Assembly (NCBI GenBank): GCA_018806985.1
Contig: JADANN010000336.1
Coordinates: 124,001-188,000 of the forward strand
Length of the DNA: 64,000 nucleotides
Source: Angiostrongylus vasorum
Lineage: Eukaryota > Nematoda > Chromadorea > Rhabditida > Metastrongylidae
Direction: 5' to 3'
The first letter of the stretch is position 1. Each line of letters begins with the position of its first letter. The notes beneath the pieces were generated by a model, which made no database searches, was not told where the DNA came from, and saw nothing but the letters and a program-made list of their open reading frames with translations. A program made the translations under genes and the position numbers. Positions 1 to 13,500 of the stretch are shown piece by piece.

Positions 1-197
1 TATTTGCATTAGTATGGATGTGCTGCAAATGGAAAATCGAGTTCAGCAACGTGCCAACAATTATACGAAAGGCTTTTCGAGATAACCAATAAAAACACAA
101 AGGAGTTCAAATTCTGCTTCCCCTCACGGTGAAACGTTTAGGTAAAAGCGTTTTAAGACATATAGAATACAGTTTGGCTGGGATATGACAGTGAAAG

Positions 198-470
198 GGC
201 GCGTGTGGCGCAGTTGTCGGAGGCACCCTGGAACACACACGTGGAATCGATCCCTGCGCCCACGGCCTACCAAGCCTTCCAGCGTCGGCAAATTGGTACC
301 AGACTTGTTTGGGAGGACAGCAGCACTGGCTCAATACATCGGCAGGCCACCGCGAGTCATTGTAAAGGCCGGATATGCATTCAATCACTTTGAAACGATG
401 CTTAATGAAATGGAATGCATGGTGCATCCCTTAGGGATTGCTCAACGCTGAGAGCTTTATCCTTTATCCT
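198..470 (+). repeat. SINE-A copy
   Basis: Near full length. It starts GCGTGTGGCGCAGTTGTCGG (box A-like) and has a box B-like GGAATCGATCC. It continues with ACCAAGCCTTCC, GGTACCAGACTTG and CATCGGTAGGCC-type blocks and ends at GAGCTTTATCCTTTATCC. The tRNA-like head points to a Pol III SINE. Confidence 0.85.
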
Positions 471-603
471 CTCATGACAATGAAGTCCGCCAAGCTATGA
501 AAGAAAGCACAAGCAGGGTGTAACAATGTCTGAAATTCTTACACTTTAAGCATGTACTATGACACTGCGAACTTGCATGAAGAATTTGATGTAAATGCAA
601 GAG

Positions 604-912
604 TCACTGAGATGAGAAAGGATCGCACACGACATTTCGTTCTTTAAGCATCGGTATTGCTCTTCCTCTTTCGGCGTTTCCATCAGGAAGCCTAGCTAAG
701 AGTAAACCAGTACCAGGATCCACTATCATCTTGGTATCAAAGTCGCATGGTAGTAAATCTCCCTCTGTTCCACAAGGGCTGTGACTGCCTGTCGCGGTGA
801 CGATCTGGGGCAGACTTTGGCCAAGCTGTCCTCGGGATTCCAGGGAACCACGATAGCTTAACAAGAAAACCAGATCTCCGAAAAAATGATGATTATGCTG
901 GGACCCGCACAA
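604..912 (-). CDS. Unrecognised coding-like ORF (possible terminal exon)
   Basis: About 102 codons on the minus strand. The C-terminal part has balanced, exon-like composition (CDFDTKMIVDPGTG, LLLARLPDGNAERGR, AIPMLKERNVV) and ends at TGA. I do not recognise a family. It could be the last exon of a minus-strand gene whose upstream exons are hidden, or a decayed element. No repeat seen elsewhere in the window matches it. Confidence 0.3.
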   Translation of the reverse strand: MCGSQHNHHFFGDLVFLLSYRGSLESRGQLGQSLPQIVTATGSHSPCGTEGDLLPCDFDTKMIVDPGTGLLLARLPDGNAERGRAIPMLKERNVVCDPFSSQ

Positions 913-1194
913 CTAGTGATGACGAGCCATTCAAGTATCGAGTAAGAATCAAGTATTGCTCTTTCTTGAAATCTCCAGCAGTCAAAGAGTAGGTAAAGGA
1001 GTGGAATTTTTTTAAATGAACTTACTCATGAACGTGGACCAGTTCAAAAAGAATAATACGAATGCCATACCTTCGTTAGGTAAAATGTCCATATTCTGTC
1101 TTGACGTTGATTTTCATCATCTCCACTTCAAACTTTAGGTTCTCTTTTACTTTTCTTTATTTTCCTTTTTCTTTCTTTTTTTACTGTATTTCTT

Positions 1195-1450
1195 GTGAAA
1201 CCTTTTTTTATATGACCTGTCATCACATCTACTACGCATATCCCAGCACTTTTCACAATGGATTCATTTTTCTCGCGTTCATCCCCACCAAATTTCTTCG
1301 AACACTTCCTGTGTTGTTTCGGCTGCTGCTTGAGGACTTCGTGGTTTCTATGAATGTCGTAGAATGTGGTGAAGTCGATGCTCTTTACAACAATGGAGAT
1401 AGCGTAGCTATGGCGTTTCCTCGTGAATTGGAGGACAACGTTGGCCAGGG
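1195..1450 (-). repeat. SINE-C copy, degenerate
   Basis: Shares CCCAGCACTTTT, CATTCGTTTC-like, TGCTTGAGGACTT and GAATGTCGTAGAATG blocks with clearer copies at 20395 and 62515. The tRNA-like end is not readable. Confidence 0.5.
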
Positions 1451-2397
1451 TGTCGAACCAGCACTTAGCTTCCTGATCGGCTGTATCACTAACCACTGCA
1501 CACCCACTCCTCTCCTTCTTGCGCAATTGAAAAGAGCTATCGTTTGTTAGGTTTGTAATCCTCAGCTCTGAGTGGTAGGTGAGAAGTAATGCAATGTTCG
1601 AAGCTTCATGTTTTTTGATTATTGGTCATAGACGTCATAACAAAGGTATGATCCATTACGACAACTACATTTTGTCAACGTGTTCCAAGCGTAGACATTC
1701 AATCCACGTAAATGTATGGATTTCTGTATCAACTAAAGTCATCGAAGGTCTTTTTTGACTGCATGTTGAATGTTGTCCCGCAAAGTAATTTGTCCAGTTG
1801 CTTGAAGAAGTGGTAATCCACTAGTGAAATGGGCTTTGGCTTAACCGGACATGAGAAAGTTCTGCACTTGTCAGCTTTTTAGATTATCGCGGCTTTAGTT
1901 GCGCTAGAATTAGTCTCTTTCGATCGACCAGTGCTGGTCAGAGATGTAGCACTTCTTGGCGGATTTTAAAATGTTTTCTTGACGACACTTCTCTGTAGTA
2001 GTGATTTTTCCAAGACCAGAAAAGAAAAGGGAAATCATAATTCTGGCGAAGTAGGCGTGGACGCAGAAAAACTAGCCGGGTAAATCTTTAGCCAACCTCG
2101 TGTTAGCTTAATAATTCGGAAAAGTACTGATTATTTATGCCTAGGTTTAACGAAAGTCGGTTCTTAAGATATTGCCCAGCCACTTGCCGGCCATGAAATA
2201 CCGAATGCTACAGGACACATCGCCCACGCAAAGTATATCACGTTGGAGGCGGCAATCGATCGATATCCGTCCTCTACAAAGGACACCGCTGAGTGAAGCT
2301 CCACCGTTTGAGCGGTGCTCCTTCCACTGGATTCAACTCCATGCGACAACAAACACCCATCTCGAGGACCAGTGGTGGGCTATCGACTCGCATCAGT
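1451..2397. other. No gene seen
   Basis: No coding signal that I can support. A segment at 2070-2118 (GTAAATC...CCTCGTGTTAGCTTAATAA) matches the sequence that follows PLE-type termini at 2440 and 41300. Confidence 0.4.
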
Positions 2398-2480
2398 GGG
2401 ACTCTGAAGAAAGCAAAGGCGCCGAAACGTCGGCCGAATAAATCTTATTACCAAACTTGTGTTAGTTTAATAACTCAGGA
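2398..2480 (+). mobile_element. PLE-type terminus with degenerate hammerhead-like core
   Basis: Contains ACTCTGAAGA, AAGC...GCGCC, GAAACGTCGGCC and then the GAATAAATC tail. It belongs to the subfamily whose post-cleavage strand is GGCC rather than AGCT. Confidence 0.5.
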
Positions 2481-3359
2481 AACCACTGACCCTACTTCCA
2501 TCAGCTACAAAGGGCTGTTCTGATGAAAATCTAGGTTAATGAAGTGTTTCCAGAGCTTTCTGCCTGTATAACCTTATGTAGAAGGTCGTCCATTATCGTA
2601 CAAAATCCTTGTTTTTTCGTAAAGTACTGAAGCAGATATTTTTTTCTTGGGCAAAAAAAGTAGAACAGATTTCATAACGGCGACTGCTTTCCTTCCCGTT
2701 TAACCCTACCGATCTGTCGGGTTTTCTTTTCGACTTTTGAAATGGGTTCAAGAGTGCCGTAATTGTGGTTTTCCCTATATTTAGCTCGAGGAAAGTTTCG
2801 AGCCATTTTGCTTGAATCTGATCCACTTAATGCCTGTAAGTGGTGGTCGTAGATAGAACCAGATCGTGTTCATGACATTCCAATACGAAACTTTTTGAAT
2901 AGCACCAGTTTTTTCTACGAAGAACATAAAAAAACAAGTTTTTAGAAAACGTAGACCTAGAAAAAAGTGAAACCAAAGTGATAAAGGATGACAATAGATT
3001 GAAAATCGTACTGTCTCAAATAATATGCAGTATTTTTTCAGGTTACAAAATTTTTCCCTTCTCGGTAACCTCAGTGATTTTCGGGAATTTCCGGACAATT
3101 ATAATTCCGTCATCAGAGGCGTTAAAGCTATAGACTGAACAAATTAGTTCGCAAGGCAAGCGCTAATAGCCAGTTGTTGCATGGGATGGAATTTATTCAG
3201 ATCGCTAGAGAAAGGGAGATAAAAGAGAAAATCCAAACAGCATCCAGGCATTGCTGACCGCATTTCCATATAGCTACTCTAGCATTTGTTCCAAAGCATT
3301 AGTCATGCAACCGTATCACCGATCACTGGGTTGCTTAAGAATTCGAAGAAATCCTTTAT
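2481..3359. other. No gene seen
   Basis: AT-rich. The open minus-strand frames here are not family-like. Confidence 0.4.
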
Positions 3360-3625
3360 TGCGTAGAGGTTAGAGGTCGCTGCAATAAACACCCGGTCCT
3401 TGGTTTGATCCTGTGGCCAAGGTCAATCGCGCACCCATCCATTAGTGGTCGCCGCCAAGTTTCTACTAGACTTGTCTATGAGGATATAAACACTGACTTC
3501 AGCAAGCCTCACAAGGCATTGTGAAACTCAAATATGCGCTCCAACACCTTAAAGATGCTGAATGGAGTCGAATGCATGGCGCATTTCTCAAGGATAGATA
3601 ATCGCCGAGTGATTTCTTCTTCTTA
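3360..3625 (+). repeat. SINE-A copy, old
   Basis: Diverged copy: GGTTTGATCCTGTGGCC stands in place of box B, followed by the CACCTTAAAGATGCTGAATG block and AATCGCCGAG end. Confidence 0.55.
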
Positions 3626-4161
3626 GATTTTATCTCGTTCTTTATCTCAAAAAAGTTCAAAATGAGGGAGTGAAGCTGGCTCAAGAAGCAAGGCCACTAA
3701 ACGATTATTCCTTGCAGAGGCATATGGGGCTGGTATAATCAACGACGTCGAGGAAAGCAGATGAAGGTTGTTCTCCACTTATCGTAAGCACTAAGAAATT
3801 TGAGTCTACAAAAGCTGTTAAGCGCTACTTGGACTTGACTCAATGGGCAAATGAGGGCCGAACTTGTCAAGCCATAGAAAAAGCGGTAATAACGGAAGTT
3901 ATAACAACAGGAAATTTGTCAAGTTCAACTACTTTGCGATTCCACCTTGTAAAGTTCTGCACGTTGTCGTTAAGAATGGAACTATCACTGAGTGGTAGAC
4001 ACAGGCTATAACAGACCGCTACACTTCGCTAAAAATAGAACGAAGAACTGGAATTCGGTTCACATAGGAACTATTTAGGGAATAGCTACTGTATAGTTCC
4101 TATCGTTCAATAGAATGAAGCGCCTCACGAACGCCCAGATAACAAAGTACTATGTAAGCTA

Positions 4162-4190
4162 CCCCACTATTTCCAGAGCAGATAGTGGGG
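4162..4190. repeat. Hairpin, 9 bp perfect stem
   Basis: CCCCACTAT pairs with ATAGTGGGG around an 11-base loop, about 270 bases upstream of the proposed E-Syt first exon. Its function is unknown. Confidence 0.6.
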
Positions 4191-4460
4191 GTCTTCACTA
4201 TCATTCCGATTGGGAACGGTGACAAGTAGGAACACCACTGGCTCATACTGTGTTACGTAGTGTTCTATTGTTCATGCGGCAAACTTATATTATTTACATA
4301 AAACTCAGTGTTTACTTCGTTTTTTCTCTGCAATAATCACATTTTTCTCCACAGCGATCGATATTCTTCCAAGTCGTTTCACCTTATTTCTCATCTCATT
4401 TGCCTTTATTGACTGATACATCGCCATTTAGATTGTTCGTCATTTGTTGTTGTGTCGTTT

Positions 4461-4534
4461 CTTCAGACGTCGTTGCTTTGTCGGTCACCTGCTGCCAGTA
4501 ATGATCCAGGCGAAATCGCTGACGGCGAACTCAG
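4461..4534 (+). CDS. esyt-2: Candidate first coding exon of E-Syt
   Basis: TTTCTTCAG ends at 4466 and could be a spliced-leader trans-splice acceptor. ATG at 4501 opens MIQAKSLTANS, and a strong donor (CAG/GTGAGC) follows at 4535. The exon ends in phase 1. The acceptor at 17431-17433 supplies two bases that keep the frame through EPT into MGWRSY. No competing upstream ATG exon with this phase was seen. The alternative is that translation starts at the in-frame ATG at 17442, which would lose 14 residues. Confidence 0.4.
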
Positions 4535-7500
4535 GTGAGCAGTTTGTAATCTTGAGTCCTCATTCCTAGGGAAGACGTCCTATCGATTGGATCCGTTTTC
4601 TAAACCAAAACGTATATTCATTCGTTCCGCCTTCTAAAGCACTCACACTAAAGACTGGGACTCTGATTCGGCCCAAAATGTCCTATCTCTGGCACTTTTT
4701 TTGTGTTAGAATCGTGACTTTCACTTTATTTGCAATTTTGCACTACTTCCTTACTGGTTTTTTTCGTTTCTAAAGGCACTTTGCGTCCTCATCGATCCTT
4801 TGCCGAATTCCTTGTTTTCTGCGACTCCTGAGTTTTTCACCTTTACTTTTGCCATTGACTTATTTCCCTTCCTTTAATCGAATATCACTGCACCTGATCC
4901 TCACTACTTGCTCTTTTCTTCGCGGCTGTGACAATGACTTCAGTTGTTCTCAGCTTATCAGATATTTTTTCTTTTGAACAGATTCCATTTAATGAGAGTA
5001 TCAATGAAATTTCAGCAGTCCCTTGAAGAGTAGTGGCATTTTTGAAGAATGTAGAAATCTTAAGAAAGCGTTGACCATAAGAAATAGGTGCTTTCGTCTC
5101 GAAAAAATTTTCTCTTGTTCTTTTCTTGTTTCTAATATCGGCGCGTTCGTTTTTCTGAAGCATATGAACTTATTACACTAATCTAACTCTCACTTCTGTT
5201 TAATTCTCATAGCCAAAGGAAATTTCCACGACTTTGTCCATGGTTCCAGGCTATCGTTGAGGCCAAGCGCTGTTCTCCCTGGAATTCTTAATAGCTTTCA
5301 TGAATGAGTCAGATCATATGGCAAATCCCATGGGAGACTCTCGATGCCACTGGTCATCTAGATGATGCACATAGCACCTTCCATTACCACTAAACCGGTT
5401 TGCCGCCTTCTTAAGAATGGTGTTTTTGGGAGTTGAACTAGAACATAGAGCTCGTACTCCACTAGGGTCAGCTAGGTTGAGGAGCTCTATATGTAGGGGT
5501 AAACTAAAAAGTTCTTCTTTATGTAAAATGGGCATGTATCGCCTCTCTAAAAATTCATTGAGTTTTTTATAGTGATAATCAGCTATATTCAACTGGAAAC
5601 CGAACTATGGATGAACATAGGCCACTGTATAGTTCCACGAGGTACCGATAACTTTTTGCCAAAAAATAATTGAAGAGATGTTAGTCTGTTCGAGCCACTC
5701 AGTGGTTAACGATCATAGATGATGCGTGTGATAAGATTAGAGAGACTACGGAAATAATCCTCTAGATGTATTGGAGTGAGGTTTTTCTTTTAATGAGACA
5801 GTGAACAAATGCTGGATTGATTCCATACTTAGTATTTGTTGTTTCTGCTTTGAATGAAATTACCATTGCTCATATCACCGTAAGAGTAAGAAAAAAAATG
5901 GCTGAGAGAAAGGCAAAGCAAAAAACCTCGACTGGTGTAATGGATAACACATGATCCCGCAGAAAGGGTAATCGCGGGTTCGAAGCGCAACTGAGGTTCG
6001 AAGTTTTGCTGATATCGCAGCATCCTTGTGGTATTATTTCACAAAATATTTTGCCATGAGAGCGAGTGTGGTGCAGTGGTCATAGGCGCCCTGTAAAACA
6101 CGTGGGATCGATTCCCACGCCCTAGGCTCATCAAGCCTTCCATCCCTTTGGGGGTCGGCAAATTTGTACCAGACTTGGCTGGGGAGATAGCAGTACTGGC
6201 TTGGTATATCGGTAGGCCACCGCGAGTCATTGGAAAGACCAGATATGCATTCGTTCGTCTCTAACGATGCTTAATGAAGTCGAATGCATGGTACATCCCT
6301 CAGTTGATCAACGCCTAGAGCTTTACCCTTCTTATCCTTTATGCTGCTATGAAAAGAGAACAGGCCGAAAGTAAAGGTTAAAACGTTGTGATTTCGACTA
6401 CAGTTTCAGCTTAACTGGGTTCATTGCCGATTTGTTCTTTACAGGTCCTTCCTGTTGAAGCGTGATTACTGATGGCATAATTAGTGCAAAAAAAGGCCTG
6501 TGAGAAAGGAAAAGCAAGGATCTCGGTTGGTGCAGTGGAAAACACGTGAGTACCCCGAAGAGGTAATCTCTGGTTCTGAATGGCACCTGAGGTTCCAGGG
6601 GTTTTGCTCATAGCTCAGCATCCTTGTGGTTGTATTTACATAATACCATGCCACCGTCAGAGATCAAAAATACCGTTCTGCACACAAAACTGTCGAACGT
6701 ATGGTGGACTGGGCGCGTAATGCGTATGAACGACAACCGATGGACTAGAGCCTTTAGTGACTTGATTACTCGGGATATCAAACGCCCTGCAGGAAGACCA
6801 CCGACACGATGGTCAGAGTTCTTCACGAAAATCCTAGAAGAAAGATATGATGCTTGACGAGTCCCTACCTAGAGCGAGCAGGACCTACTAGGCCACTCTT
6901 GCAAGCGACAGGGGAAAAATAGAAGATTTACTAGCGCCCGGCTCGAGTCACTCGACGATCAACGGGACTATAGGTGATACAGGTGACCATACCATGAAAA
7001 ATGAATAGGCAGCTAAGAAGTGCTAAAAATAGAAACTATCACTGTTTGAGAATGTTTCGATCATGCATTGGATGAACAACAATAACAACAGTCATCACAT
7101 GTAAAATGACAAAAACTTTTTAAAAATGCAAAAACAAAAATCTGACTGGGCAAACACAGATGAACAAAAAGCAATGTAACGGCGCATTACGTTCGAAAAA
7201 TATCCAAGGTCTGCCGGCTGGCCGTTGAGTGTATCACTTCGACTTGGTCCACACCATCAACCACAACTGTTTTTTGATGTTCACGGGATGATTTCTTCCT
7301 GGTAGCCGATGAGACCGAAGAGGTCGATGAGTTTTTTGTTGACTCTACGACGATGACGACGACGACGACGACGACGACGACGATGGCTTTTGTCCGGCCT
7401 CCTGATGATGTTGCTTATAGAATTGTGGTGTGTTATCGATTTGTCCGCCTGGATGCCGCGTGTATTTCCTGAAGGACATGTCCTCATGTCAACCTCATTG

Positions 7501-10500
7501 TATTCGATTGTCATTCGTTCATTGTTTTCGTACTTTTCAATGGATTAGATTTCCAGAAAAGTCCAAGATTTCATACTTGATACTGGTCGATATTGCGGCA
7601 GAAGGTATTTGTACTATTTTGAAGGCACTTGCACATTTTCCTCTTCTTTTTTGTCCATGAAAAACTTTTTCTGCGAGGAATTTAGCCATGTACTTGAAAT
7701 TTTTTGTCGATGGAATGCTTTGTTTCAGTCTTATTGATGAGCTGATATGACATTGTTCTACAAAGTCCATTCGGCCATATCACGTGTTTACGCGTACGGC
7801 GCAGTGGTCGAAGGCGCCTCGCGACACACAGGTGGGATCGATCCCCCTCGTCGTGGGTCACCAAGCCTTCCATCCATCCCGGTTCCACAAGGTGGTACCA
7901 GACTTGTCTGGGAAGATAGCAGCACTGGGTCGAAACATCGCTAGGCTACCGCGAGTCAGTGTAAAGGCCGGGTATGCATTCAATCACCTCCAACGATGCT
8001 TAATGAAGTCGAATGCATGGCGCATCTCTCAGGGATTGACCAACGCCGAGATCTTTATCCTTTCTCCTTTACCCTGTGTTTCGCGATCTTTACGGCAAGA
8101 TTTTGAAGTTTTCAAGATCCATGATTCTCTTTTGTGGGTTCATATCTACCATAAACTTTACTCTTGGTTTCTGCACGCAGGTTAGTTTCCGTCTTTTGTC
8201 ATTTTCTCTTCAATTTTCTCAAAACGAAAATTTCGAACGAATTTAAAGCTGTGAGAGTGGTCTCTTCTATGCGTTTGTAAATTTATGAACTTCTTTAGAA
8301 CTAGAGCAGTTTAAAAAATATCGAGAGTTAATGCGATGCTGAGATATGGGGAAAACTCGGAACCTCATTTTGTATTTGAGCCCACAATTACCCTTACCGT
8401 GTGGGTCATCTGTTGTTCAGAGTTAAAAAAAATACTGCAAATATCCTAATAATTAAGTAATTATTCAAATAAAACCAGTACAAATGCAGATAACTACAAT
8501 TACGAGGGGTTTTAAAAATATCTGCAGTTGTTAGGAAACTCATCCTCTCATGAATGTTTCACAAGAATTTCCACAATTTCTTGCCAAATGTCTTAAAAAT
8601 AAGCGGCGTGCGTAGCGCAGTGGTCAGAGACGCCCTGCAATACACATGAATTCGAGCCTACGCCCAAGCCTCAGCAAACTTTCCATTCCTCCGGGATCGG
8701 AAAAATAAACTGCTGATCCTGATGGGATGGAATCCGCTACTGTCTATTACAAGGTATAACCTCCAACCACTACTTTACTCTCCCAATGGAGAACATGATT
8801 TTATTCTCGGGGGAAATTACCCATATCATCTGTACCTGGGACGCATCTAGCGCAGTGGTTTGGAGATGCCGTGCAGTACAGTTGGAAGTGATCCTATGCT
8901 CCAAGCTCAGAAAGCCCTCCATTTCTCCGGAGTCAGCAAATTGGTACCAAATTTGTCTGAGAGGATGGCAGCACTGGTTCGATAGATCTATAGGCCACCG
9001 CGAGTCATTGTAAAGGCCAGACATGCATTCAGTCGCCTCTAACGATGCTTAATGATGTCGAGCTCAAGGTGCATCTCTCAGGAATTGATCAATGTCGAGA
9101 GCCTTATCTTTTTTTATCACCTGTAACTGTCATAATCAGAAACTGAGAGAGTGTCAATATATTGCATTCCTATCCATAACGCGCAAACTTCTTGAGGCTT
9201 TTTGGATAAATGCCAAAAAATTCTGCAATGACTAGCAGCAAGGTATGCTCAGGGGTCACACAAGATTTGACCCCGTACCTTTGCATTGATTTTTGATGTG
9301 GGGTGGTGCAGTCATCAACCATATGCGACTCTGATCAGCTGTTCTTCCTCAGTGTAAAGCACGTAGAAGCGCTGGGTTCCCGAGAAGCTGTTGATCATAT
9401 GATTGCCATATAGATTTTCATCTTTCTGTTTGTGTTATTGAAGCGTTTGGTGTAGTAAATCGCATATCATTGTACCCTTCCAGGCTCTGAAGATGGCGAT
9501 ACTGTTAGCTACTGTTGTGTTTTTTATGTGTTTTCTATATCGCTTTTGTACGGGTTTTTTTTTATGCAAGAAAGCAACCACAAGTACGACGTTGGGTTCT
9601 GCTATGCCGTAGCATTTACTGATAATTGTGCGAATGAATAGAAATGTCGAACTCTCTCTCAAGGTTGGCTGATCCAACTGTGGAATGAACTGCGTTGTAG
9701 GACGTGTTTTAATAGCAAGAAAGTCTCGCCTGAAATCTGATTAGGTGGTAAAATGTTGTAATCTAATGTACCCAGATTGTTATCCTTAATCCGACATTCC
9801 CAGACCCCAAGTTGGTTGTGAGCTGATGCAGATTCGTTTAGGGTTTGACTGGGTGGCGGGGTTTGTTCAAAAATGCACCATTTATACCGGTTTAGGTAAG
9901 AATTATCCATGTTTGAAAAAGGCTGAATTCAAAGGTTTAACTCGAAATTTAAGCGTTTTTAAAAACTACATAATTGTTACCTAAACTAGTATATGACCAA
10001 ACTGCTGTTCATCTCACTTGAATTCCTATGCATAATTGCCAATCGGTAAAAGAAATACCCTTTTTGTGAAGTTCCACGTGGCATGAAGGAAATATGAAAC
10101 TGGTGTTTTCTTATTTCAAACTCGTGAGAAGCTTGGCAAATGTGATTGGCAGATTTCGATGACTGCTTTAGTAACATTTCGATATCTATGGAAATCCCGA
10201 GATGGTTATTTCAAAAATAGCTCTTGAGGAAGAGATTTTCACTCATGTCACCTCAGCTTTAACAATGAACTGCAAGCAGTTACCACTAATTTCGTAAAAG
10301 TCACAGTTATTTGTCCACTGAAGTGTTATTTCTCTACTATGTACCATTATTTCTGTTTCCTATACTCTAGCTGCGGCTGTGTGGTCCGCTTTCATACACG
10401 AAGCATGCAGCAGCAGTACATCGTAGTCGATTAGATAATTTAGGAGGGTTTGAGGTCAGTGGGCTACGAGGATTATAGGGGGGAAGAGCGTATTTGGGTC

Positions 10501-13500
10501 ATCGTCACAGAATGTCGCCGCCCTTATTGACCAAACGTTTTTTTACCACCTTTCCAGTAAGATCCACTAGGAAGATTTGTTGATTCTGATGTTTCACACT
10601 GTTCCACACTTTGCTAGACTATCTCTGAAAAAGTCATAGTCTATCTTATCGTCAGTGACCTTGCATGTAGCTGAACTTCTCCTGTTCAATACTACTTTTT
10701 TTCTTTGGCAATCTTGTACTACTTTCATCGCGATGGTAATCGATTGTGATAGCCTATTTTTCTATAGGCTATTCTCTTTCTATGGGCGCTGTATATCATA
10801 AATGCCATCTAAACTTGTAAAGGGCCATCGTCGATGCTGCATATGTTTACTTTTGGTGATATTCATAAACTTAAAGCGTTAAGCTAAGCAAATACTCTAT
10901 GCGGTGAAACGATCCAGACTATTTCTGTTGGAGCTTATCCATTGCCTTCTCTTGATATCACTTCAAACTGATGAACGAAACGAAGATTCGTGACATCGCT
11001 TTTCATGGGATTTTTTAAACAACAATTTCAAAACACAGTCCCGTGGCTGATTGCTGATAGCACAGATCGATAGAACTAGCTGAAAAACAGGCGAAACGAA
11101 GAAGGACCCGCATGGTGTAGTGGTGAACGCGTTAACCCCGGAAAGGGTAATAGCGCGTTCGTTCCCCACCGCAGATACCTGCGGTCCGGAGTTTTGCAAA
11201 TATCTCAGCACTATTGTGCTTATTTCAAAGGAATTGCTGTGATCGTCTCTACTTTGAAATATTATGCTTCGTCTGCTTCGTCAGTGAACGAATCTCTGTT
11301 TCATGAAGACGCTCACTTCCAAGCGTGCGTTGCTCGTCGTTGTTGCCTCCCTTCCGTTCATTTCGTTTCAGTTCTACTTCACAATAGTGGACAGAAGGAA
11401 CAAGTAAAGATCTCTCTCCCTCTTTCTCGCTCGCTATCCCCCTCTATTCCTCTGTCTGCCTCACTGTCCCTATTCATTCCTTTTTTTCATCCATTTCAAA
11501 AGGTTCCTTTCATTAAATTAACTGTTGGTTCGGAATTATTGCTCGATGAGCAACCTTTTGGCTTTTAGTTTCGATAGGGTTACATAGTCAGTGTTTGTAG
11601 TGCAATCAGCGAATGTGCGTCTGTAAGAGCGACTTCCACCTCAGTGAAGCCTACGGCATAAAATATGACGAATTTTTTGAGTACTTTTTTGAAATTTTCA
11701 TTGCAAATTACCACGGTCGAGATGATAATTCCCTTTGAATCTGTACTTCACAATAGGGTAGGATGCAGACTGACAGAGATCTTAGTCATGACTGAAGTTT
11801 AGCTCCTTGAAAACGGTGCATTTACCTAATCTTCACCTCATTTGTATGTACTGCCTTCCAGAAATCTTTTCTCTTTCTTATCGGGCGTGTGGCGCAGTGG
11901 TCGGAAACGCCCTGCAACACACACGTGGAATCGATCCCTCGCGCCCATGGCCCACTAAGCCTTCCGTCCCTCAGGGGTCGACAAATTGGTACCAGACTTG
12001 TCTGGGAGGATAGTAGCACTGGTTGCCTCCATACGACGCTTAATGAAGTCGAATGCATGGCACATACCTCAGGGACTAACCGACGCCGAGAGCTTTATTC
12101 TTTCATTTTTTTAGATCCTTCTTATCGAATCATTAGAAAAATCTTTGAAATCCCTTAGAACTCTTAGATCCGTGGGAAATCTGGATGTGATGAAGGAGAG
12201 TTCAGCAAGCTGAAATACTTTTGATCATTGAACCTGAATGAGACGGCTTGATAACGATGGAATTCTAAACCCACCTTGTGTTCTTGTGGTGGGCAGCTCC
12301 ATCAAAATAAAGGAGCCTAAACTCTTTGAATACCAGTAGTAAACATCACTGTATTTTTAATAACGAAGAATTCAGTGAGTACTCGTTGTCGTTATTGCTC
12401 GCTCATTGATTTATTGATTGAAACAAAGCAAGGAGGGTGTAAAATTCTTTTTTTGGTGACAGTGAGAGTTCTTTTCCTTCGCTGTGATACCATTTTCGAC
12501 GGACTCTTGTGTGTCGAAACCTAGCATAGAAACTCCCACGACCGACTCTTTTTATTAACCTCGACATTGATTGAATAGTTCTTTCTACTCCCTGTTTAGC
12601 AAACACGAGGTGTTGTTTTAGTTCTTTATTCACGAATAAGCTAACGTTTCGGCGGATTTCGCCTTCCTTAGAGCCTGAAAGGTCAAGTTGACAGCAATCT
12701 ATTCGGCCAAACACCTCCATAACCAAACAGAAAACGCTAAACCAAGATTCCAATCACACTGAACACAAAATAGCTTCTTTGCACAATCACCACTTTCTAT
12801 GAGTCTTCCGCTGAGTACGTCGCGTGGAGACCAACTGCACAGAATTCACATGGAAGCGTAATATGCCCTCCCATCAGAATAACAGGCTTGTATACTGCCC
12901 ATTGTCACGCGTGATAATGAGGCATTCTTTGCTGCGGTTCATTTTCGGATTCTTGGAATTAATCCAGAATGCCTCGAGAGTTTTACGCGCTTGTGTTCTC
13001 GATTCCTGCGCGAGGATCGTGACCTGTACTTCAAGGTCCTCCTGTTATGTCTCTGGGTACCATGCGTGCATAGTGGGATATTTGGTTTAAGTTTACCGAC
13101 TAGGTGTTCTTTTTATGTGGACACAGAGTGGTCTACATGTTTCGCCAATGTATTCGTCTCCGCACGGGAGATCAGATAAACTCGATCATGCAATCACCGT
13201 CTCTACCATTAGGACAAATTATGAAATTTTTGCGTTGGACATAGACGGTCATATAGGCGGTTACGAACTAGCTGACGCCTAAGAGTACTCGGTGGCATTT
13301 CAACTACGTTTACCGAATTATCTACACCCACCCTTCTTAAGCAGCATTTTATAGCTGCACTTACATCATTTGAGATGAAGGGTAGGATAAATGGGACCTT
13401 TTCATCGCTATAGTTGTCGTTTGGGGGCCTAGGATTTTCCCTACACCTATCCCGAGCTACAGTTTCGTAGCCATTAAAAATACGTGGAGACGGAAACATC

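Noticed and set aside
1101..1550. 149-codon plus-strand ORF
   Set aside because: Phe/Ser-rich translation of a T-rich tract and a worn SINE-C copy; no domain.
7000..7200. Possible tRNA genes at SINE heads throughout the window
   Set aside because: Boxes A and B are present in the SINEs, but no acceptor stem or anticodon arm folds; they are tRNA-derived SINE promoters.
7346..7383. CRISPR-like or coding repeat from CGA units
   Set aside because: Simple trinucleotide microsatellite without spacers or a supported frame.
7682..8185. Open frames of 65-133 codons
   Set aside because: These are the SINE-A consensus read in different frames, seen again at every SINE-A copy.
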